64,000 nucleotides of DNA, from NCBI GenBank assembly GCA_947455205.1, contig CANGNF010000007.1:87504-151503 (forward strand), written 5' to 3'. The notes below the pieces were generated by a model, which saw only the letters and a program-made list of their open reading frames with translations, searched no databases and was not told where the DNA came from. Below, piece after piece: positions 16,340-25,477 of this stretch. The position numbers were made by a program, and so were the translations under genes. This stretch comes from Acetobacteraceae bacterium (lineage in GTDB: Bacteria; Pseudomonadota; Alphaproteobacteria; Acetobacterales; Acetobacteraceae). The stretch's first letter is position 1. Every line of letters starts with the position of its first letter.

Positions 16340-18607
16340 ATGCCCAACGACCTACGCCTCCGCAAGCCGGACGCTGCCTCGGGCGGCTGGGGGTCGCTGG
16401 AATCCGTGGCGGGCATCTTGGGGCGAGAGGGCAATGCCGCCAGCACCGCGCTGCTGCTGCCGAAGCAGAACAAGCATGAGGGCTTCCAGTGCGTGTCCTG
16501 CGCCTGGGCCAAGCCCAACCCGCCGCACCTGATGGAGTTCTGTGAGAACGGCGCCAAGGCCACCGCCTGGGACCTGACCAGCAACCGCGTGGCGGCGGAC
16601 TTCTTCGCGGCGCATACGGTGCGAGAGCTGGAGGCGCTTTCCGACTACGAGCTGGAGCAGGCCGGGCGGCTGACCGCGCCGATGCGCTGGGACGCGGCGA
16701 CCGACCGCTACGTGCCGGCCGGCTGGGCGGAGGCCTTCGCCGCCATCGGCACGGCGCTGCGCGCCTTCGACCCAAGGGAGGTGGTGTTCTACGCCAGCGG
16801 CCGCGCCAGCAACGAGGCCGCCTTCATGTGGCAGCTGATGGCCCGGATGTACGGCAGCAACAACCTGCCGGACAGTTCCAACATGTGCCACGAGAGCACC
16901 AGCGTGGCCCTGCCGGCGGCGATCGGCGTGCCGGTGGGCACCACCACGCTGGATGACTTCGAGCATACCGGCTGCATCCTGATCATCGGGCAGAACACCG
17001 CGGTGAACAGCCCGCGCATGCTGCACCAGCTGGACGACGCGGCGGCGCGCGGCGTGCCGATCATCATCCTCAACCCGCTGCGCGAGCACGGGATGGAACG
17101 CTTCACCAACCCGCAGAATCCGGTGCAGATGCTGGCCACCGGCAGCCACCGGCTGGCGGCGCAGTTCCACCAGGTGCTGCCGGGCGGCGACCTGGCGGCG
17201 CTGGCCGGGCTGTGCCGGCTGCTGCTGGACTGGGACGCCGCCGGCGAGCGGGTGGTGGACCACGACTTCATCGCCGCGCACACGCATGGCTTCCCGGATT
17301 TCGCCCGCGCCATGCGGGCTCTGGACTGGGCCGAGATCGAGCGCCGCGCCGGGCTGAGCCGGGCGGTGCTGGAGAGGGTGGCGCGGGCCTATGTGCGGGC
17401 CGGGTCCGCCATGGGCATCTACGGCATGGGGCTGACCCAGCATCGGGCCGGCGTCGAGAACATCCGCATGCTGGTCAACCTGCTGCTGATGCGCGGCAAT
17501 ATCGGCAAGCCCGGCGGCGGCATCTGCCCGGTGCGCGGGCATTCCAACGTTCAGGGCCAGCGCGCGGTGTGGATCACCGAGAAGCCGGAGCTGGCGCCGC
17601 TGGACCGCTTTTCGGAGCTGTTCGGCTTTGAGCCGCCACGCGAGAAGGGCATGGACGTGGTGGAGGCCGCCGGCGGCGTCATTCAGGGCAGGGTGAAGGC
17701 GGTGCTGCAGCTGGGCGGCAACCTGGTGCGATCCCTGCCCGAGCGGGGGCTGCTGGAGCCCGCCTGGCGCCGGCTGCCGCTGACGGTGATGATCACCACC
17801 AAGCTGAACCGCAGCCACCTGGTGCACGGCCAGGCGGCGTGGCTGCTGCCCTGCCTGAGCCGGATCGAGCTGGACCGCCAGGCCAGCGGCGTGCAGGTGG
17901 TCTCGGTGGAGGACAGCACCATGGGCATCCACCCGTCCCATGGCCAGCGCGAGCCGGCCAGTCCCGATCTGCGCTCCGAGCCCGCCATCATCGCCGGCAT
18001 CGCCAAGGCGCTGCTGCCGCCGAACCCGCGGGTGGACTGGGACGCCTGGGTGGGTGACTACCGCCTGGTGCGCGGCGCCATCGCCGCCAGCCGGCCGGAC
18101 TGGTACGCCGACTACGACAGCCGGATGCGTCGGCAGGGCGGCTTCGTGCGGCACAATCCGGCGCGGCAGCGGCAGTGGCAGACGCCGACCGGCCGCGCCA
18201 ACTTCCTGGCGCTTGAGAGCCTGGACGCGGACGCCGACATGCACCTGGGCACGGCGGGCACGCTGCGGCTGATGACGGTGCGCAGCAACGACCAGTTCAA
18301 CACCACCATCTACGGCTTCAACGACCGCTTCCGCGGCATAGACGGCAGCCGCGACGTGGTGATGCTGAACCAGGGCGACATGGACCGGCTGGGCCTGCGG
18401 ACCGGCCAGGTGGTGGCGCTGGAGACGGTGGCGGATGACGGCGTGCCCCGGGTTGTGGAGGGGCTGCAGGTGGTGCCCTTCGACCTGCCGCCCGGCTGCG
18501 CCGCCGGCTACTACCCGGAGCTGAACCCGCTGCTGCCGCTGTGGCACCACGCCACCGAGAGCCATGTGCCCGCGGCCAAGTCGATTCCGGTGCGGCTGCG
18601 CGCCTAG
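16340..18607 (+). CDS. YdeP/FdhF-like molybdopterin oxidoreductase
   Basis: A 755-residue member of the DMSO reductase superfamily close to YdeP-type alpha subunits. The N-terminal CVSCAWAKP keeps only part of the usual 4Fe-4S cysteine set. The segment SSNMCHESTSVALPAAIGVP places a cysteine where the molybdenum ligand normally lies, and GQNTAVNSPRML and GNIGKPGGGICPVRGHSNVQ follow. The C-terminal cofactor-binding domain starts near LRLMTVRSNDQFNTTIYGFN. YdeP proteins are cytoplasmic; a role in acid resistance is known for Escherichia coli, but the reaction is not established. No accessory FdhD gene is seen. It stands alone, divergent from a Bug gene. Confidence 0.9.
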   Translation: MPNDLRLRKPDAASGGWGSLESVAGILGREGNAASTALLLPKQNKHEGFQCVSCAWAKPNPPHLMEFCENGAKATAWDLTSNRVAADFFAAHTVRELEALSDYELEQAGRLTAPMRWDAATDRYVPAGWAEAFAAIGTALRAFDPREVVFYASGRASNEAAFMWQLMARMYGSNNLPDSSNMCHESTSVALPAAIGVPVGTTTLDDFEHTGCILIIGQNTAVNSPRMLHQLDDAAARGVPIIILNPLREHGMERFTNPQNPVQMLATGSHRLAAQFHQVLPGGDLAALAGLCRLLLDWDAAGERVVDHDFIAAHTHGFPDFARAMRALDWAEIERRAGLSRAVLERVARAYVRAGSAMGIYGMGLTQHRAGVENIRMLVNLLLMRGNIGKPGGGICPVRGHSNVQGQRAVWITEKPELAPLDRFSELFGFEPPREKGMDVVEAAGGVIQGRVKAVLQLGGNLVRSLPERGLLEPAWRRLPLTVMITTKLNRSHLVHGQAAWLLPCLSRIELDRQASGVQVVSVEDSTMGIHPSHGQREPASPDLRSEPAIIAGIAKALLPPNPRVDWDAWVGDYRLVRGAIAASRPDWYADYDSRMRRQGGFVRHNPARQRQWQTPTGRANFLALESLDADADMHLGTAGTLRLMTVRSNDQFNTTIYGFNDRFRGIDGSRDVVMLNQGDMDRLGLRTGQVVALETVADDGVPRVVEGLQVVPFDLPPGCAAGYYPELNPLLPLWHHATESHVPAAKSIPVRLRA

Positions 18608-18746
18608 GCAGCGCCGCCAGCCGTTACGGGGGGACTATCCCAGCCCGCCGGGGCGGCGTAGCCTTCGGCAACCTGTGCGCCCGACCAGGGGCGCCACCCT
18701 GTCGAACGGGGTGTACCGGGGACCGGAAACGATCACGGAATCAACG

Positions 18747-19619
18747 ATGACCGATATCAGATACCTGGCGCCACCGACGCTCGATGAAGCGGTTAGCGCC
18801 TTCGCCGCGGCCCAGGGTGCCGCGCGCATCCTGGCCGGTGGCACCGACCTGCTGGTGCAGATGCGCAATGGCATGGCGCGTCCCGGCACCATCATCGACA
18901 TCAAGAAGATCCCGGAGATGACCAGCGTGACCGAATCCGCCGATGGCGGCTTCTGGGTCGGCGCCGCCGTCTCCGGCGCCGCGCTGGCCGAGCACCCGCG
19001 CTTTGGCAAGGTGTGGCCGGGCGTGCTGGAAGCGATCAACCTGATCGGCTCCACTCAGGTGCAGGGCCGTGCCTCGCCGGGTGGCAACCTGTGCCATGGG
19101 TCGCCCGCGGCCGACAGCGTGCCTGCCATGGTCGCCGCCGGCGCCGTGGTCACCATCGCCGGCCCGAACGGCCGCCGCACCATGCCGGTGGAAGCCTTCC
19201 CGGCCGGCCCGGGCCGCACCAATCTGGCGGCCGGTGAGATCCTGGTCGGCTTCACCCTGCCGGCCCGCCCGGCGGGTTCCGGTGACGCCTACCTGCGCAT
19301 GATCCCGCGGACGGAAATGGACATCGCCGTCGTCGGCGTCGGCGTCAGCCTGACCATGGCCGGTGGCGTGGTCGCCGCCGCCCGTGTCGGCCTGGGTGCC
19401 GCCGCGCCCACCGTGCTGCTGGTGCCGGACGCCGCCCGCGCGCTGGTCGGCAGCAAGCTGGACGACGCCGCGCTCAACGCCGCCGCTGCCGCCTGCTCCG
19501 CCGCCTGCAAGCCGATCGACGACAAGCGCGGCACCATCGTCTACCGTACCAAGGTTGCCGCCGTGCTGCTGAAGCGCGCTGCCGCCATCGCCGCCGACCG
19601 CGCGCAGGGGAAAGCCTGA
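18747..19619 (+). CDS. Molybdenum hydroxylase FAD-binding (medium) subunit, xanthine dehydrogenase/CoxM family
   Basis: A 290-residue FAD subunit: residues 1-170 hold the FAD-binding part (AARILAGGTDLLVQMRNG, TQVQGRASPGGNLCHGSPAADS) and the rest the CO dehydrogenase flavoprotein C-terminal domain (LRMIPRTEMDIAVVGVGVSL). It takes electrons from the iron-sulfur subunit encoded three bases downstream. The ATG at 18747 matches the family start (MTDIRYLAPPTLDEA). It is the first gene of a medium-small-large operon. The order is shared by CO dehydrogenase and many other hydroxylases, so it does not fix the substrate. Confidence 0.93.
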   Translation: MTDIRYLAPPTLDEAVSAFAAAQGAARILAGGTDLLVQMRNGMARPGTIIDIKKIPEMTSVTESADGGFWVGAAVSGAALAEHPRFGKVWPGVLEAINLIGSTQVQGRASPGGNLCHGSPAADSVPAMVAAGAVVTIAGPNGRRTMPVEAFPAGPGRTNLAAGEILVGFTLPARPAGSGDAYLRMIPRTEMDIAVVGVGVSLTMAGGVVAAARVGLGAAAPTVLLVPDAARALVGSKLDDAALNAAAAACSAACKPIDDKRGTIVYRTKVAAVLLKRAAAIAADRAQGKA

Positions 19620-19622
19620 ACC

Positions 19623-20102
19623 ATGGCCAAGCTACACGTCACCACCACCATCAACGGCGAGCCGACCGAGTTCCTCTGCGACCCCTCGCAGAGCATGCTG
19701 GACGTGCTGCGCAACACCCTGGGCCTGACCGGCAGCAAGGAAGGCTGCGGCACCGGCGATTGCGGCGCCTGCTCCATCACGCTGGACGGTCGGCTGACCT
19801 GCTCCTGCCTGGTGCTGGCGGCCGAGGTCGGCGGCCATGAGATCAACACCATCGAAGGCATGGCCCAGGGCGACGAGCTGCACCCGCTGCAGCAGAAGTT
19901 CCTGGAAATGGCGGCGCTGCAATGCGGCATCTGCACGCCCGGCGTGCTGATGGCCGCCCGCGCGCTGCTGGAGAAGAACCCGGACCCGACCGAGACGGAA
20001 GTGCGCTTCTGGCTGGCCGGCAACCTGTGCCGCTGCACCGGCTACGACAAGATCGTCCGCGCCGTGCTGGAAACCGCTGCCGAGATGAGGAGCGCCGCCT
20101 GA
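19623..20102 (+). CDS. Molybdenum hydroxylase 2Fe-2S (small) subunit
   Basis: A 159-residue protein with two 2Fe-2S domains. The plant-ferredoxin-like N-terminal domain shows GCGTGDCGACSITLDGRLTC, and the helical C-terminal domain shows CGICTPG and NLCRCTGYDKI. It carries electrons from the molybdenum centre to FAD. The gene starts three bases after the FAD subunit, and its TGA overlaps the ATG of the large subunit (TGATG), a pattern of coupled translation that keeps the subunits in balance. Confidence 0.95.
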   Translation: MAKLHVTTTINGEPTEFLCDPSQSMLDVLRNTLGLTGSKEGCGTGDCGACSITLDGRLTCSCLVLAAEVGGHEINTIEGMAQGDELHPLQQKFLEMAALQCGICTPGVLMAARALLEKNPDPTETEVRFWLAGNLCRCTGYDKIVRAVLETAAEMRSAA

Positions 20103-22357
20103 TGAACGCCATCGACAACAAGTGGATCGGCAAGCGCACCATCCGCCCGGATGGCGCCGACAAGGTGACCGGCCGCGCCGGCTATTCGGCCGACCACAGC
20201 ATGCCCGGCATGATCTGGGGCCGCGTGCTGCGCAGCCCGCACCCGCATGCGGTGATCCGCGGCATCGATACGTCCAAGGCCGAGGCGCTGCCGGGCGTGA
20301 AGGCGGTGGTGACGGCGAAGGACATCGTCGACTTCCCGCTCGACAAGTCCGTCATGCTGGGCATCCAGGACATGCGCTGGATGTGCCGCAACATCATGGC
20401 GCGCGAGAAGGCGCTGTTCCACGGCCACCCCGTGGCCGCCGTCGCCGCGATCAGCGAGGAAGTGGCCGAGGCCGCCTGCAAGCTGATCGAGGTGGACTAC
20501 GAGGTCCTGCCGCACGTCATCGAGATCGAGGACGCGATCAAGCCGGACGCGCCGATCCTGCACGACTTCGTGCGGCATGAGGGCAAGCCGAGCAACATCG
20601 CCACCACCATGGTGAACAAGCTGGGCGACGTCGACGCCGGCTTCGCCCAGGCCGACCTGATCATCGAGCGCAGCTTCAAGACACGCCCGGTGCACCAGGG
20701 CTACATCGAGCCGCACGCCTGCACGGTCAGCCACGCGGCCGACGGCAAGGTGACGATCTGGTCGTCCAGCCAGGGCCAGTTCATGGTCCGCGCCATGACC
20801 TCGCTGCTCACGGGCATTCCGCAGAGCAACATCCGCGCGATCCCGGCCGAGATCGGTGGTGGCTTCGGCGCCAAGACCATCATCTACCTGGAACCCGTGG
20901 CGGTGATGCTGGCCAAGAAGTCCGGCCGCCCGGTGAAGATGGTGATGAGCCGCGACGAGGTGTTCCGCGCCACCGGCCCGACCTCGGGCTCGATGAGCAC
21001 GGTCAAGATCGGCGTGAAGAAGGACGGCAGCATCGTCGCCGCCCAGGGCACCTTCTACCTGCAGGCCGGTGGCCTGCCGGGTTCGCCGCTGCGCGGTCCC
21101 GTCGGCTGCTCCTTCTCCCCGTACAACATCGAGAACGTGCTCTCGGTGGGGTATGACGTGGTCTCCAACCGCTCCAAGGTCGCGGCCTACCGCGCGCCTG
21201 GCGCGCCGCTCGGCGCCTATGCCACCGAGTGCGTGCTGGACGAGATCGCCGAGAAGCTCGGCATGGACAAGCTGGAGCTGCGGCTGAAGAACACCGCCAA
21301 GCCCGGCGGCAAGACCGTGTACGGCGCCACCTTCGGCCAGATTACCTTCAAGGAGACGGTCGAGGCGATCAAGAACCACCCGCACTACACCGCGCCGCTG
21401 GACAAGAACCCGTCCAAGGGCGTCGTGCGCGGCCGTGGCGTCGCCTCCGGCTTCTGGTTCAACGCGGGCGGCGAGAGCAGCGCGCAGGTGAACCTGACCG
21501 AGGACGGCAACGTCACCGTCACCACCGGCCACCCGGATGTCGGCGGCAGCCGCGCTTCCATCGCCAACGTGACGGCGGAACTGCTGGGCATCGACCACAG
21601 CCGGATCTCCGTGCTGATCGGTGACACCTCCTCCATCGGCTTCTCCAACCTCACCGGCGGCAGCCGCGTTACCTTCGCCTCGGCGATGGTGGTCACGCAG
21701 TCCACCGAGAAGGTGATCGGCCAGCTGAAGGAGCGCGCGGCGAAGATCTGGAAGATCGACCCCGAGGCGGTGATCTGGGACAATGGCGAGGCGCGCCCGG
21801 CCGGCCCGAATGCCGGCCAGTTCCCGCCGCTGACCCTGAAGGAGCTGGCGGCGAAGGCGAACGAGATGGGCGGTCCCATCGGCGCCGGCGTGCAGCTGAA
21901 CACCACGGGTGCCGACCCCGGCTTCGCCACGCATTGCGTGGATGTTGAAGTGGACGTGGACCTCGGTATCGTCCGCGTGCTGCGCTACACGGCGGCGCAG
22001 GATGTCGGCCGCGCGCTGCACCCCAGCTACGTCGAAGGCCAGATCCAGGGCGGCGTGGTGCAGGGCATCGGCTGGGCGTTGTCGGAGGAGTACCTCTACA
22101 ACGCCAAGGGCCAGCTGGATAACGCCAGCTTCCTCGACTACCGCATGCCGGTTTGCTCCGACGTGCCGATGATCGAGCCGATCATGCTGGAGATCCCGAA
22201 CCCGAAGCACCCGCAGGGCGTGCGTGGCGTCGGCGAGGCACCGATCGTGCCGCCGCTGGCCGCCATTGCCAACGCCATCCACGACGCGCTGGGCAAGCGG
22301 TTCTACAGCCTGCCGATGTCGCCGCCGAAGGTGCTGGAAGTGATCGACGCGCGCTGA
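20102..22357 (+). CDS. Molybdenum hydroxylase molybdopterin-binding (large) subunit, substrate unknown
   Basis: A 751-residue catalytic subunit of the xanthine oxidase family. Visible motifs are AEIGGGFGAKTIIYLEPVAV, AYRAPGAPLGAYATECVLDE, TGGSRVTFASAMVV, QGGVVQGIGWALSEEYLYN, and GVGEAPIVPPLAAIANAI, whose Glu matches the catalytic base of the family. The AYRCSFR loop of form I CO dehydrogenase is absent, so CO oxidation is unlikely. Such enzymes hydroxylate N-heterocycles, aldehydes or aromatic CoA thioesters with water. No XdhC/CoxI-type cofactor insertion gene or transporter lies in the operon. A strong terminator follows. The ring-opening amidohydrolase downstream is convergent, so a link with it is only possible. 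Confidence 0.93.
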   Translation: MNAIDNKWIGKRTIRPDGADKVTGRAGYSADHSMPGMIWGRVLRSPHPHAVIRGIDTSKAEALPGVKAVVTAKDIVDFPLDKSVMLGIQDMRWMCRNIMAREKALFHGHPVAAVAAISEEVAEAACKLIEVDYEVLPHVIEIEDAIKPDAPILHDFVRHEGKPSNIATTMVNKLGDVDAGFAQADLIIERSFKTRPVHQGYIEPHACTVSHAADGKVTIWSSSQGQFMVRAMTSLLTGIPQSNIRAIPAEIGGGFGAKTIIYLEPVAVMLAKKSGRPVKMVMSRDEVFRATGPTSGSMSTVKIGVKKDGSIVAAQGTFYLQAGGLPGSPLRGPVGCSFSPYNIENVLSVGYDVVSNRSKVAAYRAPGAPLGAYATECVLDEIAEKLGMDKLELRLKNTAKPGGKTVYGATFGQITFKETVEAIKNHPHYTAPLDKNPSKGVVRGRGVASGFWFNAGGESSAQVNLTEDGNVTVTTGHPDVGGSRASIANVTAELLGIDHSRISVLIGDTSSIGFSNLTGGSRVTFASAMVVTQSTEKVIGQLKERAAKIWKIDPEAVIWDNGEARPAGPNAGQFPPLTLKELAAKANEMGGPIGAGVQLNTTGADPGFATHCVDVEVDVDLGIVRVLRYTAAQDVGRALHPSYVEGQIQGGVVQGIGWALSEEYLYNAKGQLDNASFLDYRMPVCSDVPMIEPIMLEIPNPKHPQGVRGVGEAPIVPPLAAIANAIHDALGKRFYSLPMSPPKVLEVIDAR

Positions 22358-22384
22358 GTTGCAGCCTGCGTTGACGAGGGAAGG

Positions 22385-22413
22385 GGGCGGGTCCGCAGGG
22401 GCCCGCCCTTTTT
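22385..22413 (+). terminator. Rho-independent terminator of the molybdenum hydroxylase operon
   Basis: The stem GGGCGGG / CCCGCCC (22385-22391 with 22402-22408) is followed at once by five T residues. It sits 27 bases after the large-subunit stop and directly abuts the stop of the convergent amidohydrolase gene. It works for the rightward strand only, since the T-run is on that side. Confidence 0.88.
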
Positions 22414-23493
22414 CTATTCTGCGAAGACCGCGATCAGCCCGCCGCCCTCCGGCCCCTGGTGCTCGGCGCCACCGCTGACGAAGAGCTGTCCGGTGCCGGC
22501 GACGCCCGCGACCAGGCCGCCCAGCGCGCCGCGCAGGTGGCGCTGCGCGTCCAGGTCGGTGTCGCCCAGCATGGTGTGGCGGGCGCCGCGGATGCTGCCG
22601 CGGCGGTCCGGCTCACCCTTCACCAGCACGCAGCGCAAGCGGGCCAGGTCTTCCGGCGCAAGCTGCGGCGTGGCGGGCAGGCCGGCGGCGGCGAAGGCGG
22701 CGCAGACGGCGGGCAGATCCAGCGCATCGGCCAGCGGGCGCACCGCCAGGCGCGGCCCGGGCGCCCAGCCGGCACCCTGGCCGAAGACCACCACCTCGTT
22801 GCAGGTGACCTCGATGCCCGAGGAGATGCTGGCGCGGTTGCTGTAGCGGCTGAAGTCGTGCAGCAGCGCGGCTTCCAGGTCTTCGCTGACTGACACCTCG
22901 CCCAAGGCGAGGGCCACACCCAGCGCGGCGGCGGCGCGGGAGTAGGCCATGGCCGGGCCGGCGGCGGTGCTGCGCGGGGCAGGGTCTTGCGGGCGCAGCG
23001 CGGCGGGCTGCACGGCGGGCGCCTTCACCTGCACCAGGGCGACATCGGCCGGGTCCGTGATTCCGGCGTTGGCCATGGCCGCGCGCACCGCTGACGCCAC
23101 GGCCTCGATCTGCGCGCGGCGGCCAACTTCCCAGGCCGGCGTCGGCACGGAGAAGGCGGTGCCGAGTGCCAGGCCGCTCGCGCCTTCGCCGGGTTGCACG
23201 GCGAAGACGGTGTAGTGCGGAGAGAGCACGCCCTCGGTGCCGCCGGAGAGCACGCAGGGCACGCGCGCAGCCAGTGCGGCCGGGGTTTCGCCGGTGAAGC
23301 GCGCCAGCAGCAGCATCAGCGACTGGGTGAAGTAGCCGCGGGTGAAGTCGTTGAGGCCGCCATTGCCCTCGGTCTTGCCGATGATCGCACGGACCTCCTC
23401 GGCGCGCAGCGTGCCGGCGGCCAACAGGGCTTCCAGCGCGGAAAGGTCGGCGGGGTGCGCCATGGGCAGGCGGTGCAGGGCAAGACGGGGCAT
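22414..23493 (-). CDS. Ring-opening amidohydrolase, cyanuric acid hydrolase/barbiturase (AtzD) family
   Basis: A 359-residue protein with the threefold-repeat fold of AtzD/TrzD and barbiturase. The family's three Lys-Ser dyads are all in place: K40 (IIGKTEGNGGLNDFTR) with S83 (LSGGTEGVLSPH), VQVKAP with RASISSGIE, and VLVKGEP with FVSGGAEHQGPEGGG. The ATG at 23493 (MPRLALHRLPMAHPAD) aligns with the AtzD start better than the ATG at 23514. These enzymes hydrolyse cyclic imides or ureides such as cyanuric acid or barbiturate; which one, or another cyclic amide, is unknown. Its start is only 26 bases from that of the divergent FAD monooxygenase. Confidence 0.93.
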   Translation of the reverse strand: MPRLALHRLPMAHPADLSALEALLAAGTLRAEEVRAIIGKTEGNGGLNDFTRGYFTQSLMLLLARFTGETPAALAARVPCVLSGGTEGVLSPHYTVFAVQPGEGASGLALGTAFSVPTPAWEVGRRAQIEAVASAVRAAMANAGITDPADVALVQVKAPAVQPAALRPQDPAPRSTAAGPAMAYSRAAAALGVALALGEVSVSEDLEAALLHDFSRYSNRASISSGIEVTCNEVVVFGQGAGWAPGPRLAVRPLADALDLPAVCAAFAAAGLPATPQLAPEDLARLRCVLVKGEPDRRGSIRGARHTMLGDTDLDAQRHLRGALGGLVAGVAGTGQLFVSGGAEHQGPEGGGLIAVFAE

Positions 23494-23519
23494 GGCGTGG
23501 GCTTTGCAAGGCATGCGCC

Positions 23520-24680
23520 ATGCGGATTGGCGTGATCGGGACCGGCGTGGCCGGCTCCCTGTTGCTGGAATGCCTGAGCGACGTGCCAGGCTTCCAGCTC
23601 GAAGGCTTCGAGCGGGTGGCGGAGGGCGCGCGGGACGAGGCCGGCACCGGCCTCAACATCTGCCCCAACGCGCTCAAGGCGTTGCGGCTGTACCGCCCGG
23701 CGCGGCATCGCGCCCTGCTGGAGGCAAGCCTGCCCTGGCGCCGCTGGTTCATCGACAGTGCTACGGGGGAACGGCTGTTCGACCTGGACCTGCTGGACGT
23801 GGCGGAGGAACCCGGCGTGCGGCTGCGCTGGTCCGAACTGTACCGGCTGATGCGCGAACCGGTGGCGCACTGCACGAAGTACGGGCACGAGTTGGTGGCG
23901 CTGGAGGAGGATGCCGCCGGGCGCCTGGTGCCGGTGTTCCGGGTAGCTGGCGAAACGGTGCGGCATGGCGGCTTCGACCTGCTGGTGGCCGCCGATGGGC
24001 GCTACAGCCAGTCGCGCGTGCTGAGCGCGGGCGAGCCGGTGCCGGAACATCACGGCATCGCGTTGACACGCCTGCTGGTGCCGGATGCGGCGGATTGCCC
24101 GTATGACGACTACGGCCAGTGGTTCACCGGCAACAACCGGCTTCTGAGCTACCGGCTGTCCGGCGGTGCGGTCTACATCGCCGGGGCCTTCCCGATCGGC
24201 GTTGGCGCCGACTTCACGCCCGAGCAGAAGACCGCCGCTTTCGCGCGCGCGATGTATTTGCCGGCCGAGGGCGAGCCCTGCCCGGCGGTGGCCTGGATGG
24301 TGGACCAGACCTGCCGGTTGATCGACCAGGTGCATTGGGCGCGGCTTCAGGTAACGCCGTTGCAGCGCGGCAGCGCCGATGGCCGCGTGCTGTTCCTGGG
24401 CGACTGCGCCCACGCCATGGTGCCGACGCTGGGCCAGGGCGCCACCCAGGCGCTGGAGGAAGGCGTGCTGGCGGCGGCGGTACTGAAGCGCGGCGGCGGC
24501 GTGGCCGAGATTGCCGCGCTGCGCGACCCGCGCGTCAGCTTCATCCGTGCCTTTTCGGTGGAAGCCACCGACAGCATGCAGCCCGGCGCCGATGCGCTGG
24601 CGCTGAGCCGGCACAAGATGCAGCCGGACTTCCTGGCCAAGCTGCGCCGCGCCTACACGGATGTGCCGGAGCTTGTTTGA
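23520..24680 (+). CDS. FAD-dependent aromatic-hydroxylase-like monooxygenase
   Basis: A 386-residue group A flavoprotein monooxygenase. The N-terminal dinucleotide fold GVIGTGVAGSLLLECL, the central FDLLVAADGRYSQSR (DG motif) and GDCAHAMVPTLGQGATQALE (GD motif) are all visible. Such enzymes use NAD(P)H and oxygen to hydroxylate, and sometimes open, aromatic or N-heteroaromatic rings. The ATG at 23520 lies almost back to back with the ring-opening amidohydrolase start, which suggests shared control and linked substrates. It converges with an ABC permease gene, and a short GC-rich hairpin lies between them. Confidence 0.9.
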   Translation: MRIGVIGTGVAGSLLLECLSDVPGFQLEGFERVAEGARDEAGTGLNICPNALKALRLYRPARHRALLEASLPWRRWFIDSATGERLFDLDLLDVAEEPGVRLRWSELYRLMREPVAHCTKYGHELVALEEDAAGRLVPVFRVAGETVRHGGFDLLVAADGRYSQSRVLSAGEPVPEHHGIALTRLLVPDAADCPYDDYGQWFTGNNRLLSYRLSGGAVYIAGAFPIGVGADFTPEQKTAAFARAMYLPAEGEPCPAVAWMVDQTCRLIDQVHWARLQVTPLQRGSADGRVLFLGDCAHAMVPTLGQGATQALEEGVLAAAVLKRGGGVAEIAALRDPRVSFIRAFSVEATDSMQPGADALALSRHKMQPDFLAKLRRAYTDVPELV

Positions 24681-24692
24681 GCGACTGAATCA

Positions 24693-24710
24693 CGCCTGCT
24701 GGCGCAGGCG
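24693..24710. terminator. Short GC hairpin between convergent genes
   Basis: Perfect 7-base arms CGCCTGC and GCAGGCG enclose a TGGC loop, 12 bases after the FAD monooxygenase stop and 17 bases from the convergent permease stop. There is no T-run, so intrinsic termination is uncertain. Confidence 0.35.
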
Positions 24711-24727
24711 CCTCGGGCGACCGGGCG

Positions 24728-25477
24728 TTACTTCCCCGCCCAGTGGATGAAGCGCTTTTCCAGCAGCAGGAAGGTCAGGTTCAGCAGGTAGCCCAGCGCG
24801 CCGGCGACGAAGATGACGCCGTACATCAACCCGCTCTCGAACAGCGATTGCGCGACAATGACGCGCTGGCCCAGGCCATCCGTGCTGCCGATGAACATCT
24901 CGGCGACCACCACGATGACCAGCGCCAGCGAGACGCCGCTGCGCATGCCCACCAAAATCTGCGGCATGGCTTCCCACAGCATCACGTCGAAGACCACGCG
25001 CAGCGGGCTGGCGCCCATGACGCGGGCGGCCAGCAGCCTGGTGCGGCGTGCATTCATCACGCCATAGGCGGCGTTGAACAGGATGACCAACGCGGCCCCG
25101 AAGGCGGCGACGGCGATCTTGGTGCCCTCACCAACGCCGAACAGAATGAGGAACAGCGGGAACAGCGCGGAAGCCGGGGTGGAGCGGAAGAAATCCACGA
25201 CGAATTCCACCGCGCGATAGACGTTCTCCTTCGCCCCCAGCAGCAGGCCGAGCGGCACGCCGATGGCGCAGGCGACGAGGAAGCTCAGCACCGTCCGCGT
25301 CACCGTGCGCCACAGGTCGTGCAGCAGAGGACCCTGGGTGAAGGACTTCGCGGTGTCGTTGAAGGTTTCCAGCGGAGACGGCAGCAGCACCGGGTCGGCC
25401 AGGCGCAGCAGCACCGCCAGCCACCACAGCGCGATGAAGCCGGCCGCGCCGCCGGCGGGTACCAGCAGCGCCTTCAT
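24728..25477 (-). CDS. ABC transporter permease, nitrate/sulfonate/taurine type
   Basis: A 249-residue inner-membrane permease with about six hydrophobic segments and the binding-protein-dependent transport loop (ARVMGASPLRVVFDVMLWEA). It belongs to the SsuC/TauC-like group that pairs with NMT1-type binding proteins. The gene overlaps the upstream ATPase gene by four bases and closes the operon VOC protein, binding protein, ATPase, permease. The ligand is probably an organic compound handled by the surrounding catabolic genes. Confidence 0.92.
   Translation of the reverse strand: MKALLVPAGGAAGFIALWWLAVLLRLADPVLLPSPLETFNDTAKSFTQGPLLHDLWRTVTRTVLSFLVACAIGVPLGLLLGAKENVYRAVEFVVDFFRSTPASALFPLFLILFGVGEGTKIAVAAFGAALVILFNAAYGVMNARRTRLLAARVMGASPLRVVFDVMLWEAMPQILVGMRSGVSLALVIVVVAEMFIGSTDGLGQRVIVAQSLFESGLMYGVIFVAGALGYLLNLTFLLLEKRFIHWAGK

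Noticed and set aside
16352..18565. Long leftward open frame opposite the YdeP-like oxidoreductase
   Set aside because: Low-complexity His/Gln/Arg-rich product. The rightward frame shows the molybdopterin motifs.
20042..22282. Long leftward open frame opposite the molybdenum hydroxylase large subunit
   Set aside because: The translation is His/Arg/Ala-rich with no domains, and the opposite strand has clear catalytic motifs.
18747..22357. Form I carbon monoxide dehydrogenase (coxMSL)
   Set aside because: The gene order fits, but the AYRCSFR active-site loop is missing and the equivalent region reads AYRAPGAPLGAY.
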